Positions 1-13,920 are shown, numbered from the stretch's first letter. The stretch is 64,000 bases of DNA from Pelecanus crispus (GCF_030463565.1 NC_134643.1:219036583-219100582), one strand, 5' to 3'. Program-made: numbers and translations. Notes: generated from the sequence alone by a model not told the origin.

Positions 1-2861
1 CAGAGCTAAAATTAACTTCTGAGCTTGCTGGAAAAGGGTAACTGGTTTAACAAATGTGATCGCATCCAGGAAGCGCTAATAGCTAGTTATTAATGTGAAA
101 ACAGAGACAATCTCTGAGTACAGTACAGCCAGCTCCTGTTTATCCAGACAGATGAGCTAAGCTGTTAACCCTAGCTATACTCTTAAAAGCAGTCTAATTT
201 TTCACTGACACTTACAGCCTAAATTATACTCATTGCCATCTCAGTTTTTGCTATATCTGGGTTATCTTTCCCCAGTTACCCAGTTGACTGTATTTGGAGG
301 GGCAAACATTAGAGATGAGCTTTTTCTTTCTGGATCTGTGGCTCCCCACATGGGCGGTGGAGGGGGGAAACCCACGGAAAACCACTCTCAACTCACATGA
401 CATAGTTTTTACTTCTGGCTTAAGTTACAGCTTGTTCACATGAGGGGAAAGGGTGTCATGGCATCCATGGGTGATGACAGCCAGCAATCTATCTCGGCTA
501 GATATAGTACAGTACCGCAAAAGGAGGCTTTGGGTCAGTTTAGCGAGGTGGTGATTAGCGAGGTAAGTCAGAGCAATGCAGCGGGCTACTTTGGGAGCCT
601 TGCATCATGGTCAGCATGATTACCCTGTTGTCTATTTTCCTAGCCAAGATAAATCCCGAACTGAGGCAGATGTGAGATCTGTAACCTACAGCTCGAGTGG
701 ATGATCACATTTCAAAGACATCACCAGTTCTAGTTGAGGCTGCTTTGTTTAGGATGCTCGAGTCGCCTGTAAGAAATCAAGAGAGTTTCTCCCCACCACG
801 CATCATCATAAGAAGACAAGACTGTTCTTCAAATTGATGATCCTTTGCTGTTTGTGAACAATAACTAGAGCAATTACTATCCACAGCAACAAGAGGACAG
901 ACTTAATACATGGAAAGAAAGGTTGGCTTCAAGAGCCAAATTTGTTCAGATAAGCAAAGTTTATAAAAAAACTAAGGAAGAAAACACTTTGATATAACAT
1001 CTTTCACTGGGTTTGGTTTTCGCTACTGGAATTGATTAGAGTATTTCTTTTGGGTGGGTTTTCTGATGAGCCCTTATGTACATCAACATTTCGGAGAGTT
1101 TCCACACTTGCTCACTAGGAATTCACCAAGTGTCCTCTAGAAACACCTTTTCTAACTGAATAACCTCAAAAGGCCTTTGTTGGTAGGAGCAACACTAGTA
1201 AGGATACTGGGCACTTTGATATTGAAAGCAACAGAATGCAGAAGAATCTCAGATGAGACTCAAATTCAAAGCATTCCTTATTAAAATCCAGAACAATCCA
1301 AATCTAAGTCATAGACAATTTTTTTTAAAAGAGAATGGGACTGAGGAAATCTTGAGTAGAACCATCCCTTTATTTTGCATTTTGTGCTCCACAAAGTCAC
1401 CCTTCCCCTTGCACAAAGGGCTACAGCACTCAGTTTGCCACACAGCCAAGAGAGGGTTTCTGTGATGGTGTCTCCAGCCACATCTGACCACGATGACACC
1501 ACAGGTCCCCAAAGGGCAGCATATCTTGCATATTTGCTCAGCCTGTTTTAATACCTGGAGAATTTCACCTATTTTCCAACCGAATTCAGTCTCTGACTAC
1601 AGAAATCATGCCAGCTCAACATCTCAGCCTGATTTATAGACATTTCTTCGTACTGAAGAGAGAAGACAAGTGGAAAAGCAGCTGAACAAACAGCAGTCCT
1701 TAGGGATAACGAACAAGGCAAAACCCAGTGGGTTTGAACAGAACTAATTGCATCCCTTGTCAGCAAAAGCTCAGGAAAGCCTGTTGTCCCACGTATGTGC
1801 ACCCACCATGCTTCTGCATCACTAATTTCAACTTTCCCTCTTTTCAAATCAGTCTCCTGTGTCAGCCTCAGTCTGCTGCTGTTATTACTGATGCTGAAGG
1901 AATTCAATAGCCATTAACCACTAAACCTAGACTAGCGGGAGCCAACTGTTACTGATATAGCTATTTCCAAAAAGACAAACAGCACCAGCAGGCTGACAGA
2001 TTTTAAGGGCTGTTTCATGTGTTCTACAGCAAAGAACAAAGTATCTTGCCTGACAATGTCATGGGTGGTTTTCATTAAATAATGATCACAAAGCATTCAG
2101 CACAAACACGTATTTGACTGCATGCTCAAACAACTTACCTGTAGATCAAATCAGGACTTCAGTGTTAGAGGTAGGAAGAGGCACCCAGCATCCCCTTCTT
2201 TACAGAGTTCATAATTTCGCTTTTTCCATCATAACTCTTTGTCCTGAAGGGCATTTTTTTCCCCTGTGCTTGCTATCTCATGGGGAACACAAATAGAAAC
2301 AGAAGGGAGTCATGGCTTATCCCAGCAAACCTGCAGTGTAAATACCCAATGCAAAAATACTAGCAAGTACTTCACACGCAGTGATCTGAAGCACAGGACA
2401 TTTGATGGTTTACCCAAGAACAGCCTGACTGAATCAGTGGCTGAACTGGAAAAGAGTTTAGACCATCCAGTTTTCAGGAGATGCTTTTACTAATCTCTCC
2501 AAAGAGGTTTGCTAGATAAAGCAAACATCTGTTGACCATCCAACATTGGCTTCTGCTTGGAGCTACTCATTTTGCTAAAAAATTTCAAGAAAAGGTCTCA
2601 TTATGGGACTACTATAAAAATTAATATTCACCCAGAAATAAGAAGATTACTCCCTGGGTGTGAATGTATCACCCTGAAAATACATCAAAATCTAGCAACC
2701 ACACTAAAAGCAATGCCTTGCTCTCTTGATAGTAGAGAACATGTCTAGTCAAATTTGGACCCATTATATCAATTCTGCATGGCTTTTGGATGCTCGACCC
2801 AGCAAGCATCACAAAGCTTCTACTGACCGTTCTCTCAAAAATCTACTCATCTAGCAAGGTG
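1..2861. other. RAB30 3' flank or distal 3'UTR, no gene seen
   Basis: AT-rich non-repetitive sequence without a convincing coding frame or RNA gene. An AATAAA on the minus strand (TTTATT at 1369-1374) could serve as a distal RAB30 poly(A) signal if the 3'UTR is as long as I recall it being in mammals. Confidence 0.4.
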
Positions 2862-3194
2862 GCCTTAAAGGGGGCCTACAGGAAAGATGGGGAGAATCTT
2901 TTTAGCAAGGCCTGTTGTGACAGGACAAGGAGTAATGGATTTAAACTAAAGAAGAATAGATTTAGACTAGACATTAGAAAGAAATTTTTTACAATGAGGG
3001 TGGTGAAGCACTGGCACAGGTTGCCCAGAGAGGTGGTAGAGGCCCCATCCCTGGCAACATTCCAGGTCAGGTTGGACGGGGCTCTGAGCACCCTGATCTG
3101 GTTAAGGCTGTCCCTGCTCACTGCAGGGGGGTTGGGCTAGATGACCTCTAAAGGTCCCTTCTGACCCAAAGCATTCTATGACTCTATGATTCTA
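2862..3194 (+). mobile_element. CR1 LINE 3' fragment
   Basis: The fragment begins at CTTAAAGGGGGCCTACAGG and ends in ATTCTATGACTCTATGATTCTA, the CR1 3' tail. It includes the remnant of the extreme C-terminal ORF2 codons (FRLDIRKKFFTMRVVKHWHRL) and is 5' truncated, as most CR1 copies are. It lies in the 3'UTR or 3' flank of RAB30, antisense to the gene. The sequence is close to the copies at 6773 and 27690, suggesting one subfamily. Confidence 0.95.
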
Positions 3195-5377
3195 AGGTGT
3201 TGGCCATAGTTGGAGAGATGATTGTCAGATAATTGGGATTTGTATTGTTTCTTAATCTTCTTTTATTTTTCAAGACTTTGATCACTATGCTAGAGCACTA
3301 AGTTGTCATTAGCAGTTGATAAAGCTCCTCCTCTAGCTGGGAAGCCTGCAGCAGTGGACCAGACTGTAGAAGAGAAGATAAGCCCTCAGTGCTGCAAGGA
3401 GAGGTGGGTTGTATGCACTAGAGAGATACTCAAGGGTGTACAAAAATAACTCCTGCAAAGGAGTTACTACAATAAAATGTCACTTCAACAGGCAGTGTGT
3501 TTGTTAACTGCAGAAAAAGAGGCGAGTTTCAAACTACAGTTTTGGCTTATGACCTTATAAAATGTTGCACACACCACCATTGCTTCCTTTCAACTTCTTA
3601 AGTCTACACAGAACAAATTTTGAAAGGAATCCCTTCACATTTGTCCCTGTAACATTTGTCCAGTGTAACATCAGCCCAACTGCAGCACTCCACCCCACTG
3701 CAAAAGCACATGACTGTCTGGAGATGGAGTCCTTACAAGAAGATCTGCCAGCAATAAAAAGAACCAACTCTTGGAAGCTGGTAGGCAGCTAGTCTCCAAA
3801 ATAGTCACCTACTGGTTAGGAAAGCACTGGAAAAAGAGACCTAGCCTTCTAGAAACCTCAAAGTGAGTATCCATGAAAGTAAAGTTAATTGCTGCTATTT
3901 GACCAGTTCACCTTGTTCGGTCATGATGATGCATTAGAGTTCAACCTCCAGAAGTGATGCAAGCAGCACTTTAAAATGCATTTATAGTGGTACTCAGCAG
4001 AAATGAAAAGCACCTGCCTGGCTTTGATGCTTCTGGAAATCAGGCTGAGGAACCCACAGGTGTTTTAGTGGGTAGTCTCCTTCCTCCTCAACTAACTCAG
4101 ACAGTCCTGCCCTATCTATTATCAATTACATGCTGACAAGTAAGAAGAGTAAGAACTTTTACAAATTCAGTATATGTAGTATTGATTTTTAACTTGCGTG
4201 TTACCTTACATGTAACCCCCTGAGCCTTGCTCTAAACAGCTACCTAAAAGCTGTGCAGAATCAGCTGTCTCAGAGTTGGGTGGTCTTCACAAGCTCAAAT
4301 AAGGCTGCATTTGACAATTTGGGGAATGCTCAAGACAGACATTGCTCTTCGGCACAGGCTGTACCACATGGTCCAGCACAGCAGAAGCCACCAAGTTCCA
4401 CACATTTCTAAATCCTCTGGATTACACCATGAGCAGAGACTGAAAAGGACCAGTACAGGCCAACACAGCAGATGACATGTCCCCAGACATCTCACACTTA
4501 CAGCAGCACTTTGCTAAGTGTTACCGAAATGACAAACAACCCTTTTATCACAACTTCTACATCTTCCTTTTTACCACTCATCATAAAAGAAGAAAGTGAC
4601 CTAAAAAATAGCAAGAAAAAATTAAAAATGGTGATGTGACACACCGATCCCCCCTCTCTCTGACACATAGTCAGCTCCCCATTACAGATAAAAGGCACAA
4701 CATGACACAGCCCAGAGAAGTCTTTCCAGGAAAATGTGAAAAAGCATTTTAGAATGCCCTTTTTTTTTTTATTGTTTTTCTTTTCAAGAAGTACTTACTG
4801 GCAGCTTTTATGTCAATACAAAAGCTCTGTTATAATCTTCAGTAAATGCCAAATAATTAAATTGATTAACTCTAAATTACAGCATATCACAGCCACATAA
4901 TTGCCAGGAGAGATTTATCCAGATTAGCTAAACTGAACTCGAACATCTAAAAATCATTTTTCATGTGCGCATTCACTATCTTCCAATTTTGCTTTAACGT
5001 CAATGTGTAAATTTGCAATGCATTATTTGCATATGGCACTAGAGGTGTAATAACTCCATAGCGCTTCCACTTCAGGGGTTTTGTAGAAAGAAATTGCCTA
5101 AACAGCTACACATACACTGGAGTCTGAGATTAAGAGTACAAAGCATCAAGTAAATTAAATGACTCTACAGCCCTGCACCTGAAAGGTACTCTACCAAAGA
5201 GTCTAGACACCAAGAAGATACCTTCCAGAGCGTCTTGGAGAGCAGTTCCACAAGGTGAGCACTGGATGGGTCAGACAGAATGATACCACTTGCAACCCAC
5301 TGCTATTTCCACTTAGATAAAAAAAAAACTCTACAAAATTTTACACCTGCCTTTCAACAAGAACTGTATCTACAAGC

Positions 5378-5383
5378 TTTATT
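5378..5383 (-). terminator. Candidate proximal RAB30 poly(A) signal (AATAAA)
   Basis: This is the first canonical AATAAA I find on the minus strand after the stop codon, about 1.1 kb downstream. It is one of several possible signals, and use is unproven. Confidence 0.25.
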
Positions 5384-5688
5384 TTTAAGCTGGACATACT
5401 GCAGATTCCCACTTCAAACTGTGCTCTCTTTGAACCCTTACACACAATCCATGCACGCGCAAGATTTTAGTCATGTCTGGTGTGCTTTTTGCAACTCCAC
5501 CAATAATGCTTCCCAAGGCTAACTTTTTACATTACAACATTACTAATTAGAGGAGGGAGAGTTAATTTTCTTTTTCTTTTTTTTTTTTAATTTCTGGAAC
5601 ATCTTTATGTCTTTTCATCCTATGTTGGATATCAAAGCAGCACGGTCCTTTCCCACTATGTTCAGGCCTAGAAAAAGAGGTAACAAGA

Positions 5689-5713
5689 TTTTTTTTTTTT
5701 TTTTTTTTTTTTT
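5689..5713 (+). repeat. Poly-T tract (25)
   Basis: Uninterrupted run of T in the RAB30 3'UTR/flank; it would be a poly-A stretch in the transcript and could misprime oligo-dT cDNA. Confidence 0.9.
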
Positions 5714-6463
5714 GGAACAGTGCTAATTAGTGTTTTTTCCTAACCAGTCTAAGTTACACATTCAGAGGACAGTAATGTAGTAAGACTACATTTGGTCTAT
5801 GGAAAATTTGCTGAACTGCTAGCACCAAAGGGAGCAACTGAGCTGTATCCATGTCTTCTTAAATCTTGAAAATGTTGATATATGTAACTTTTTAATTCCA
5901 TGTTCATGAAAGTGCCTGTAGATGAGAAACATAACACTACTTCAAACACCAGAGTCCTCCATGAAGACGTGTGAGCAGACGCTATATACATGTCTTAAGA
6001 GCTTACTCACTGGCAGCCCGGAAGCTTGCCAGTGTAGTCCAGGATCAGTATTCATTGTTGGGTTTTTTCGTATTTTTTTTAATTTTAAAAAGGACCAAAC
6101 ACATTGTTCTGTAAGAGAGATTTTGACCTCTTCAATATCTTCTTCAAGAGAGGCTGCTCTAGCCTCCCATAGAAGGAAACGCAATAGCTCGTGTTCTTCA
6201 GTACATGAAGCATTTGTGCAACTCGCCTTTTCCTAACCCGCTCCAGACACTGTAAGAAAAATCAAATTTAAACCGTGTTATATTCTGCTACGTTGCCATG
6301 CAGCTGGAGCCATCAGCCTGCCACGCTTCCAGGTCTGCAACCTGACTCAGGATAAGTCAGATGGGTCAAAGTGGTAGGAATTCCCTTCAAGGAGATGAAT
6401 CCCAGAAAAAAAGAAAAATATCCTCTTGGCCCATGGCAGAAGGGGAAATCACATACCAGCTCT

Positions 6464-6714
6464 TTAATTAAAATTACAGCAAGTCAAGTAGCTGATACTT
6501 TTCCCCTCTCCTGGTAAGGGGGATGAGACATTGTTCACAAGAGTGTTCTGTCGTGCCTCGCTGATCAACCGGCAGGCCAAGTCCAGGAAGAGTTTTTCCA
6601 CATTATCCGATTCTTTTGCTGAGGTTTCCAGATAGTACATGTCCTGTGCTTCGGAAAACTCTGCAGCTCTTTGCTGGGAGACTTCCCTCTTATCAGCTAA
6701 ATCAATTTTATTAC
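6464..6714 (-). CDS. RAB30: RAB30 coding exon 4 (residues 121-203, stop)
   Basis: The last coding exon starts after ATGCAG at 6715 and completes codon 121 (G|GT). It encodes the G4 guanine-specificity motif NKID at residues 122-125 and the G5 motif ETSAK at 150-154, then the C-terminal helix and the hypervariable tail. The tail ends LTCCNFN, with Cys199 and Cys200 placed for double geranylgeranylation by Rab geranylgeranyl transferase, which anchors the protein to Golgi membranes. The stop is TAA at 6466-6464. The total of 203 residues equals the family length, with no frameshift or internal stop in any exon. A CR1 fragment lies only about 60 bases upstream of the acceptor. Confidence 0.97.
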
Positions 6715-9050
6715 CTGCATTGATAAAAGATTTTAAAAAAGGAATCAATTTGACTTCCAAAACAAGTGAAACAGAAGTTTTTTACAATGAGGGAGGTGAA
6801 GCACTGGAAGAGGTTGCCCAGAGAGGTGGTAGAGGCCCCATCCCTGGCAACATTCAAGGTCAGGTTGGACGGGGCTCTGAGCAACCTGATCTGGTTAAAG
6901 CTGTCCCTGCTCCCTGCAGGGGGGTTGGGCTAGATGACCTCTAAAGGTCCCTTCCAACCCAAACCATTCTATGATTCTATGATAAGGGATAAAGAAGAGT
7001 TTGGTGTAGTATGTATGTATGGACAGTGGTTTTGATGTGAAACTCTTAGTGCTTGCTCTGCCCTACAAATAATGGATTCCCTGATACACATGACCAAGTT
7101 CATTTAATATTAGCTCATTTAATGGAATATGCCCTGTGAACATCCAAGTCAGTTAGCTTTAATTTAGCACCAGTGCATCTGTTTGCTGCTATCAACCGAC
7201 ATTAAAGGATTTTCATTTTAATATCTATTGAAAATTCTCCTGTTCTTGCTCTGAGGAGCACTTAAAATGTCAATTATAGCATATGAGACACTATATGTGG
7301 TATTTCTCATGTGATTACAAGCTTTAAAAGGAGCCTGGCACGGAAGGCTGCTTTCCTGTTTCAATATTCCTATGAAGGATTTGGTTGTTGAGGCTCAACA
7401 GGCTTGGGGGGCACTCGCAGAGCAAGGTGAGGCAAGAAAACAGCCCCTTCCTTTGGAGAGCTCGGTTTAGCGGAGAGTTGATTAATGCCTCAAGCAAGTG
7501 TCGGATATGATTATACCCTATTACTGGCCACTTCACTTCAAACATGATGTTTTTGCCATAAATTAATCTTACAAAGAAGATAACAGACCAGGACCTGCGA
7601 TAGCAGGGGGCTGCGTCTATGGACTCAGCAGGTTCATGAGGAAACATCTCCTGGCCTTGCTTCTACCAGCAGTTTCGTGGGAGGAAAACCCCACAGCTAG
7701 CAGGAGGAAGACTGCACTTCCACTGGAAAGCCACCTCTCATTGCCCTCCTCTTATTTGAGATGCCCTTTCTCTCTCGATAAAGCAGTTTCTTGGACCTGT
7801 AGCATGCACTGAAGTTACCTTTCTAAACAAATTATCACTCAACACAAGCGGTTTATGGGTGTCACTGCCTTCAAAGTGTGTGTTATGGCTGTTATCATCT
7901 ATATTTTGTGCTGTAGATGCTGATAATTAACTTAATGTTCCCTAGAAATTCACATATACATTTGTTAGTCATTAATTATTTCTGCACCATTTGTACACAT
8001 GCAATATCCTTTGCGTGGAGTATAATTTCCTTGTATGGAAGCTCCTTAAATCCCAACGCTCACTTGCAATACCACTGGGGCATGTAAAACTCAAAAGATT
8101 TTTAAAGCCACCTTAAACACATTTTACAATCCTCTAGATTTTTCTTTTAAACAACAAACTACTAAAAGAGATAATGACACTGCAGTATGAAACTTTTTGG
8201 CTTTCCCCAAGTTATTTTTCCATTATTCTTTGTATATCCTTGGGCCTTTAAAAGCCAAGTCCTAACTATCAGATGCTGAAAGCAGGGCATGGAAAAGCAT
8301 GGGTAGGCAGAATAACCTTCACCTTGCTTGTAGCGGACAGAATGGCCTGAGGTCTGCTTTAGCTTGAGTTGAAGCTCTACAGATTAACATAACATTCAGT
8401 TATTTATTTTTAGTTTCCCTAAAATCCACAGCAAAACACCCAGTTTTCCAGCTCTGCCCCACCTATGAACACTACAATCCACACAACCATCACATCCTGA
8501 TGTGGTTCCCAGATCCTGACCTACCTGATCCAAGACTCCAGTTGTCCCACAGCTATGGGGTACAGCAACCCACAGGCAACCTAGCTTGTGCAGATCCTTA
8601 TACATTTGTAGGAATCCAAGCTGGGAGTCATGAGGGAAACTGCTCTATTCTTAACTGAGTTGGGAGCTGCACCATCAACACTTCAGTCCCATATGGGACC
8701 AACTGGTTGGAAGTGTCCAACTCTGCATGCAATAGCCTTAGACCTGAGACAGGGCCACACTTCAGGAAGAGGCTGTGGTGTCCTGAACACCACTATCAGC
8801 ATCTTGGGGTTATTTGCAGAAGGACTAGTCCAAGCAGTGGATTTAAGGCACCGGCTGTACCCTGTGCCCACCTGCAATTACAACTGGTTGGCAACAAGAT
8901 CTGCTGCACCAGTTCGAGCATCCTGCACCACCAGTTCACACAGATGCCACTTTGCTCCTGCTAACACCTCCATCTGCCAACCAAACCCCTGACACGCACA
9001 GCTCGCCCCCTCATCGCATCACCACCCCACTAGGGACGATCGTCGCTTAC
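6715..9050 (-). other. RAB30: RAB30 intron between coding exons 3 and 4
   Basis: This 2.3 kb intron in phase 1 has borders GTAAGC and ATGCAG. It contains the CR1 fragment at 6773-6982 and otherwise unique AT-rich sequence. No further gene is recognised. Confidence 0.9.
6773..6982 (+). mobile_element. CR1 LINE 3' fragment next to RAB30 exon 4
   Basis: This short 5'-truncated CR1 starts at AGTTTTTTACAATGAGG and ends CATTCTATGATTCTATGA. It lies in the last intron, antisense to RAB30, about 58 bases upstream of the exon-4 acceptor. The intact TC-rich tract and ATGCAG acceptor lie between it and the exon. Confidence 0.95.
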
Positions 9051-9234
9051 CCACTAGCACGGTTATGACCTTATTGCTGGCATACTGCTCGATTTCTCGC
9101 AGCCACTCGGGGAGACACCGGAAGGATTCTTCGCAGGTGATGTCGTAGGTCAAGATTAACGCGTTAGCGCTGCGATAGTAACTCTGCGTGATGGACCGGA
9201 ATCGCTCTTGTCCTGCTGTGTCCCAGATCTGCAG
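9051..9234 (-). CDS. RAB30: RAB30 coding exon 3 (residues 60-121, switch II)
   Basis: This 184-base exon encodes residues 60-120 and the first base of codon 121. It begins [14 protein letters not shown], giving the G3 motif WDTAGQE at residues 63-69, whose Gln68 is the catalytic glutamine for GTP hydrolysis, and the Rab-type switch II. It continues through [16 protein letters not shown] to NKVITVLVG. The acceptor is CCAAAAG|CTGCAG; a competing AG six bases downstream (CTGCAG|ATC) would delete two conserved residues, so I chose the upstream one. The donor is GTGG|GTAAGC, phase 1. The exon is visibly richer in CpG than the flanking introns, as is usual for a conserved coding exon. Confidence 0.97.
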
Positions 9235-12200
9235 CTTTTGGCATAACAAGGAAGGGTGGTAAAAAGGGGAAAAAAAAAGTGATTTAACTTTTTTTATTGA
9301 ATAACAGCACTATTTTTACCTAAAAAAAAAAACCCTTCAGGGTAAAACCAATGCTGTGAAAGCACTTAGCTCTTCTCCCCTTTGGTTTTCCCTCCCCCAG
9401 CATTTTTTGTTTCCATTCCTGCACTTGTGGATTGAAATGCAAGGCACAAAGTCAGCTGGCACTGCAGCCAACAGCCCCTGGAAGCCACAGGTCTACGGGC
9501 TTTCATGTGACTTCTAGCATATCCCTCTGCTGTGGACAGAGCTGCTGGCCTGGAGGTACAACAGAGGCACTGGAGGGAGAAAATCACTTTTCCTGCCCCT
9601 GAAGTCCAACCAACAGCAGCATTCATCCCAAGAAGAAATAAGAAAGCCTCTCCTCTAGCTCCCAAAGCTAATTATAGTTATCCTGAGATGATGCACTGAT
9701 GGGTGGAAACCACAGGATTGAACAAGTAGCTCAGCTCAAGGTTGATCCAAGGACTCTTAACATGTTTCCTCTCTACAACTTCAGCCATCTCACCCAGTTG
9801 CTCACTGCCTGCCTTCCCAACATGTAGAACTGGTTGACATGTCCTTAACTATATCAAAGAGGTCATGAGTGTTTGCCAAACCCTCTGGTCCAGGAAGACA
9901 ACATACATTTCCCAGTACAAACTAAACTCATACTGTTTTTATAATTTGACCATCTGATAGTTTTTGGTGGGTCATCAAAACCTCAACTCTTCAAAAAGGC
10001 AGTCAAAGAAACAAACATCCAAAATTAAAACAGTTCAACATAAAAGAGTACTTCTCTGCTTCAGCTTTTATTTTTTTAAAGCACCCCTCCCTGGAATTAA
10101 GTATGTGGAAAGGTGATTTCCAGCCAGAATCCTGTGTACTTTGGGAAGAAAAAGGTAAAGTATTTGAGATTTTTTCCATATATTCAGCAGCCCACAGCAG
10201 AGAAAACCTTATTCTTGCCCAGTTCCAAAGTCAAACTATGCCAGCTACTCATCATAAATGTGTTAGTTTGAAATGAGAGCTCCCAGTAGGAGCTTTCAGA
10301 CGCGGGGTATGATTTTGAAAAAGTACATTTTTTGCAGAGAAAGTAATTTATGGCTGGCTCACAGCTCCTGGGCACCTTTGTGCTTAATCTCTTGGCATAG
10401 TTGTATTTAAACAGCTGAAACTGGCACATGCAGTTAAGTGACACACAAAACCATAAGTGAAATTACTTGCACATGAAATTCAGACAACAAACGAGTCCCT
10501 GTTAAAACAAACCAGCCTCGAAACTCTGGCAGATGGAAAAATACAGATAATTTTGTTGTTGCTCAGCTATTTCCCAGGAAAAACATTTACTGATTGGTCT
10601 ACTGGTTAACTCCAGCTTATATATGTTTTGCATTTATTGAGATGATCTCCAAGCTGATAAAAACTTGATGTGACTATGTTCTTCCACTAATTGAATATAA
10701 CAGACATTGAGCAAAAGGGATTGCCCTGGGGGAGAGGGTTTCTTACTGGCTGCAGCCGTGAGTCTACCTGTGAGCCGGGTGCAGAAGGCAGGGAAGAGCC
10801 CCCGACCTTACAGCCACTGATAAACTCTTCCTGCACACAAAATGTACATCTCACACTTTACCCCACTTATTTCTGCCAAATAAAATATTTTACAGCAACC
10901 ATTTTACTTGTACCATTTTTTCAGACGAACCAAAGGATAGTGCCTGGACTCAGCCTGCAAAAAACCTAGATGTTGATTTTCTTGGAGCCAGATGATGCTT
11001 CCCGCTCTCCCAATATTTGCACATATGTTTAGCTTTATGCACATGAACATTTCCCACCAAATACAGTAAGATCACAGGTCCATATAGCATAGCCCTCTGC
11101 AGCACTGAGGATGCTTAGCTTTGACCAGCATGATAACTGCTGCCTACTTGGCTGGAATTTGTGTAGCCTCTTAGTACAAGTGTTGTACATATTTTTGGTT
11201 TTATTAGAAAAGGCCAGGCAAATCCAAAGCCCCCTCAACTGCACAGTGCTGTCTCAGCTCATCTGTCAGTGAGCTTTAGTAGCCGCTCATATCTGATATG
11301 GCTTGCACACAGCTTTCATGCTAGCAAGTCCCTCTCCACTGACTTTCAAATGCAATTTTGAAAGCTGGAAAGTATTTTTCCCCAGAAATCTATCATTTAT
11401 TTTCAAGTCTGAAAACCTTTTCAGTAAACAGCTCTGCTCTCTCATCCTGGATCCCAGCAGACGTGCAGGAGATGCTGCCTGGCACAGAAGCGGAGTCACG
11501 GCTCGGGCACTGTGAAATGAGCTAGCAGTCACAGAAGCGCCTCGTTTGACTGAGATGTCATTTTTATTGCTCTGCGCTGAGTCATTCCTGCTTTTCCCCG
11601 CTCATTAAATGTTTATTCTCACTAGCACTGCTTACTCAAAAAGTTTCAGCTACAAGATCACTCCCTGAAAGAAATCCATTTGCCTTTCAGACTCCAGAAG
11701 GCTCATTCAAATGCCCAAATGTATCATGCTAAGCTTCCTCCCAAGCTTGGTCACTGTTGCTGAGCTCCAGTGGCCACTCCAATTTACTCCACTGGTGGAG
11801 TCAGGAGAGGGACTTTGATTTAACAACTCATTATTTGCTATGTGAAATATAGCTGGTATACCAGTTACCCCTTGCTAAGGGTCTGTGAAACACCAGCCAG
11901 CCCCAAGGTGATTAAAAAAAGAGAGTTGCTTGGGTGGACACTTGTGCATTCATCAAACATCTGTGGGGCAGCAGGGGCTTACCAAGCGGACAAGTTTGCA
12001 TTTAGCTTGCAGTGCTTCCCTGAACCATCCTTGTCCCTGAGATAGCCCGTGTTGGCGCGACTGCTCCCAACTTTCTCCTAAGGAGTTGGCTAGTCTTAAA
12101 ACAGAATTACATCATGGGAGCAACAAGTCAAGTGCAGACAAATCCCGAGGGTGAGTTCACCTGTCTAAAAACCAGGCCTCAGATATAAGCAATGTTCTTA

Positions 12201-13920
12201 AGGCTCCATCTGTACTTGACAGGGAAACAGATGCTTGGAAAGGAGAGGTGTCTGAAGTGGATGGGATTCATCTTCCTCGAGATTGCTTTTCTCTATCCAT
12301 TGACCAGGACAATCTTGAGACAGCTGGTTTAAGCCAGGTATATAAGGGAAAAAATGAACTCCACCTTCAGTGCAGTACCTAAGCCATTTACCAGCTTAGA
12401 TCCTCTGAGCTGCTCCACTGGAGCTGGTTTTGACAGTAAGAAGCATCTCTGCTGTCTGAGGAGCCTGGACAAACAGCAGCCGTGTCCTGGCCAACCCCAC
12501 TACACCACACGCCTGCTAATGAGCATCGCAACCACCAAACTAAGCACTGACACCAGAGGGGCTACACTTGATCCTCATTGCTTTCCTGCCTGCTGCTCTG
12601 TCTCACTTGCACAGCAATGTGCTGAATGTTAACTTGGTCTTTATCAGGGGAAGACATTTACACCTCTTGTCCTTCACCTGCTTAGGCTGGAAAGTCTTCT
12701 GGTCAAGGACCACCACTTGCCATAGGTTTGTACAGCTTCTCACACAGCAGGGTGGCAGCCTGCTGACATGATCACAGCTTTTAAAATTTGTCCTAAACTT
12801 AAGAACACACCACCTGATTTCCTTCTCAAAAAACCTCTGCACTGAAATACAGGTGAAAAAATTCAGGGTTGAAAATGTGCACGAGTCCACTGTTTCCATC
12901 CCAGCACAAGCTTAAAAGCGGGTCTCAGCATCACATCCAACCACTGTCACACTGCTGCCGCTCTCCCATTTGCTCACTACTAGATTTGATGAAGGCAGCA
13001 AGGAGGAAAAACCCTGTTTTTCACTTTGATGCACACGGATTTAATGTAGGCAGAGCAATTCCAGGAGCAGCTCAGGGACCCTAGACATCTTGACATTAGA
13101 GGCTCAGATAACCGTACTCTTCTCTCATCTCTTGAGCACCACAGCAGCTCTAGCAAAATCTCTACTGATGAACAAAGCAGTGCCAGCCAACATCTCTGGG
13201 TGCTGGAACCCAACCATGAATCCCATTAAAGCATGAGATTGGTCCCTGGTGTGTTTTGACCCAAGCAAAGTAGCTCTCTGCCAAGTGATGCTCAGGCTCA
13301 GTTTGGGAGTTAGCACAGGACAAGGACAGCTTCCCAGCAGCAGTTTGGTTGCAACTACCCTATTTTTGAGGGTGAAAGGGTTAATAATGTGGACATTGCC
13401 CTTCTCACTTCAACCTGTTGACCAAAGCGTCAGTATTGTGACCATCTCAACTCCTCCCAAATCCACAACTCGGCAGAAGTGGAAGATGAGCCTTTGTTGT
13501 GCAGAACCGCACAAGTCCAGAAGCCTGCTCTCCTCCACCGGCCATCTCAAGACCTCACAGGAGACGACCTTCACCAAGCACATCCCAGCAACAGATTTCG
13601 GTTTACCAGAAATGCCGTAAGCAGAGGCTGCACTAAAGTGCTTCTTTGCCCCTCCTCAACCCCAGACAGGCATGACCTCAGTGCCTCCTAAGCAAGGACA
13701 GAGTTTTGCAAGATCTTCCCCTTTTTATTTTCTCCCTTAGAGTAGGTTCACTGTTACGATCCTGATATTAATTGTGGAGAGGGGCACAAAGATCGTTAGA
13801 CCCAGCACTGCCTAAGCCATGCCAGACAGCCCTGCAGTTCCCCATGTGCCTTCCAGCAGTGAGAAACCTCAGCTATGGTACTGCCACATGAGTTTACACT
13901 GAAAAACATCAGGCTCCTAC
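9235..13920 (-). other. RAB30: RAB30 intron between coding exons 2 and 3
   Basis: This 4.7 kb phase-0 intron has borders GTAGGA and CCAAAAG. It has no mobile element that I recognise and no convincing coding frame on either strand. Confidence 0.9.

Larger units (their letters stand above)
3195..6463 (-). other. RAB30: RAB30 3'UTR (proximal part) and flank
   Basis: Sequence directly downstream of the TAA stop on the minus strand. It is AT-rich, with several T runs on the plus strand, and has no coding frame. Minus-strand AATAAA hexamers occur at 5378-5383, 4768-4773 and 3262-3267. The true end of the transcript cannot be read from sequence alone. Confidence 0.5.
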
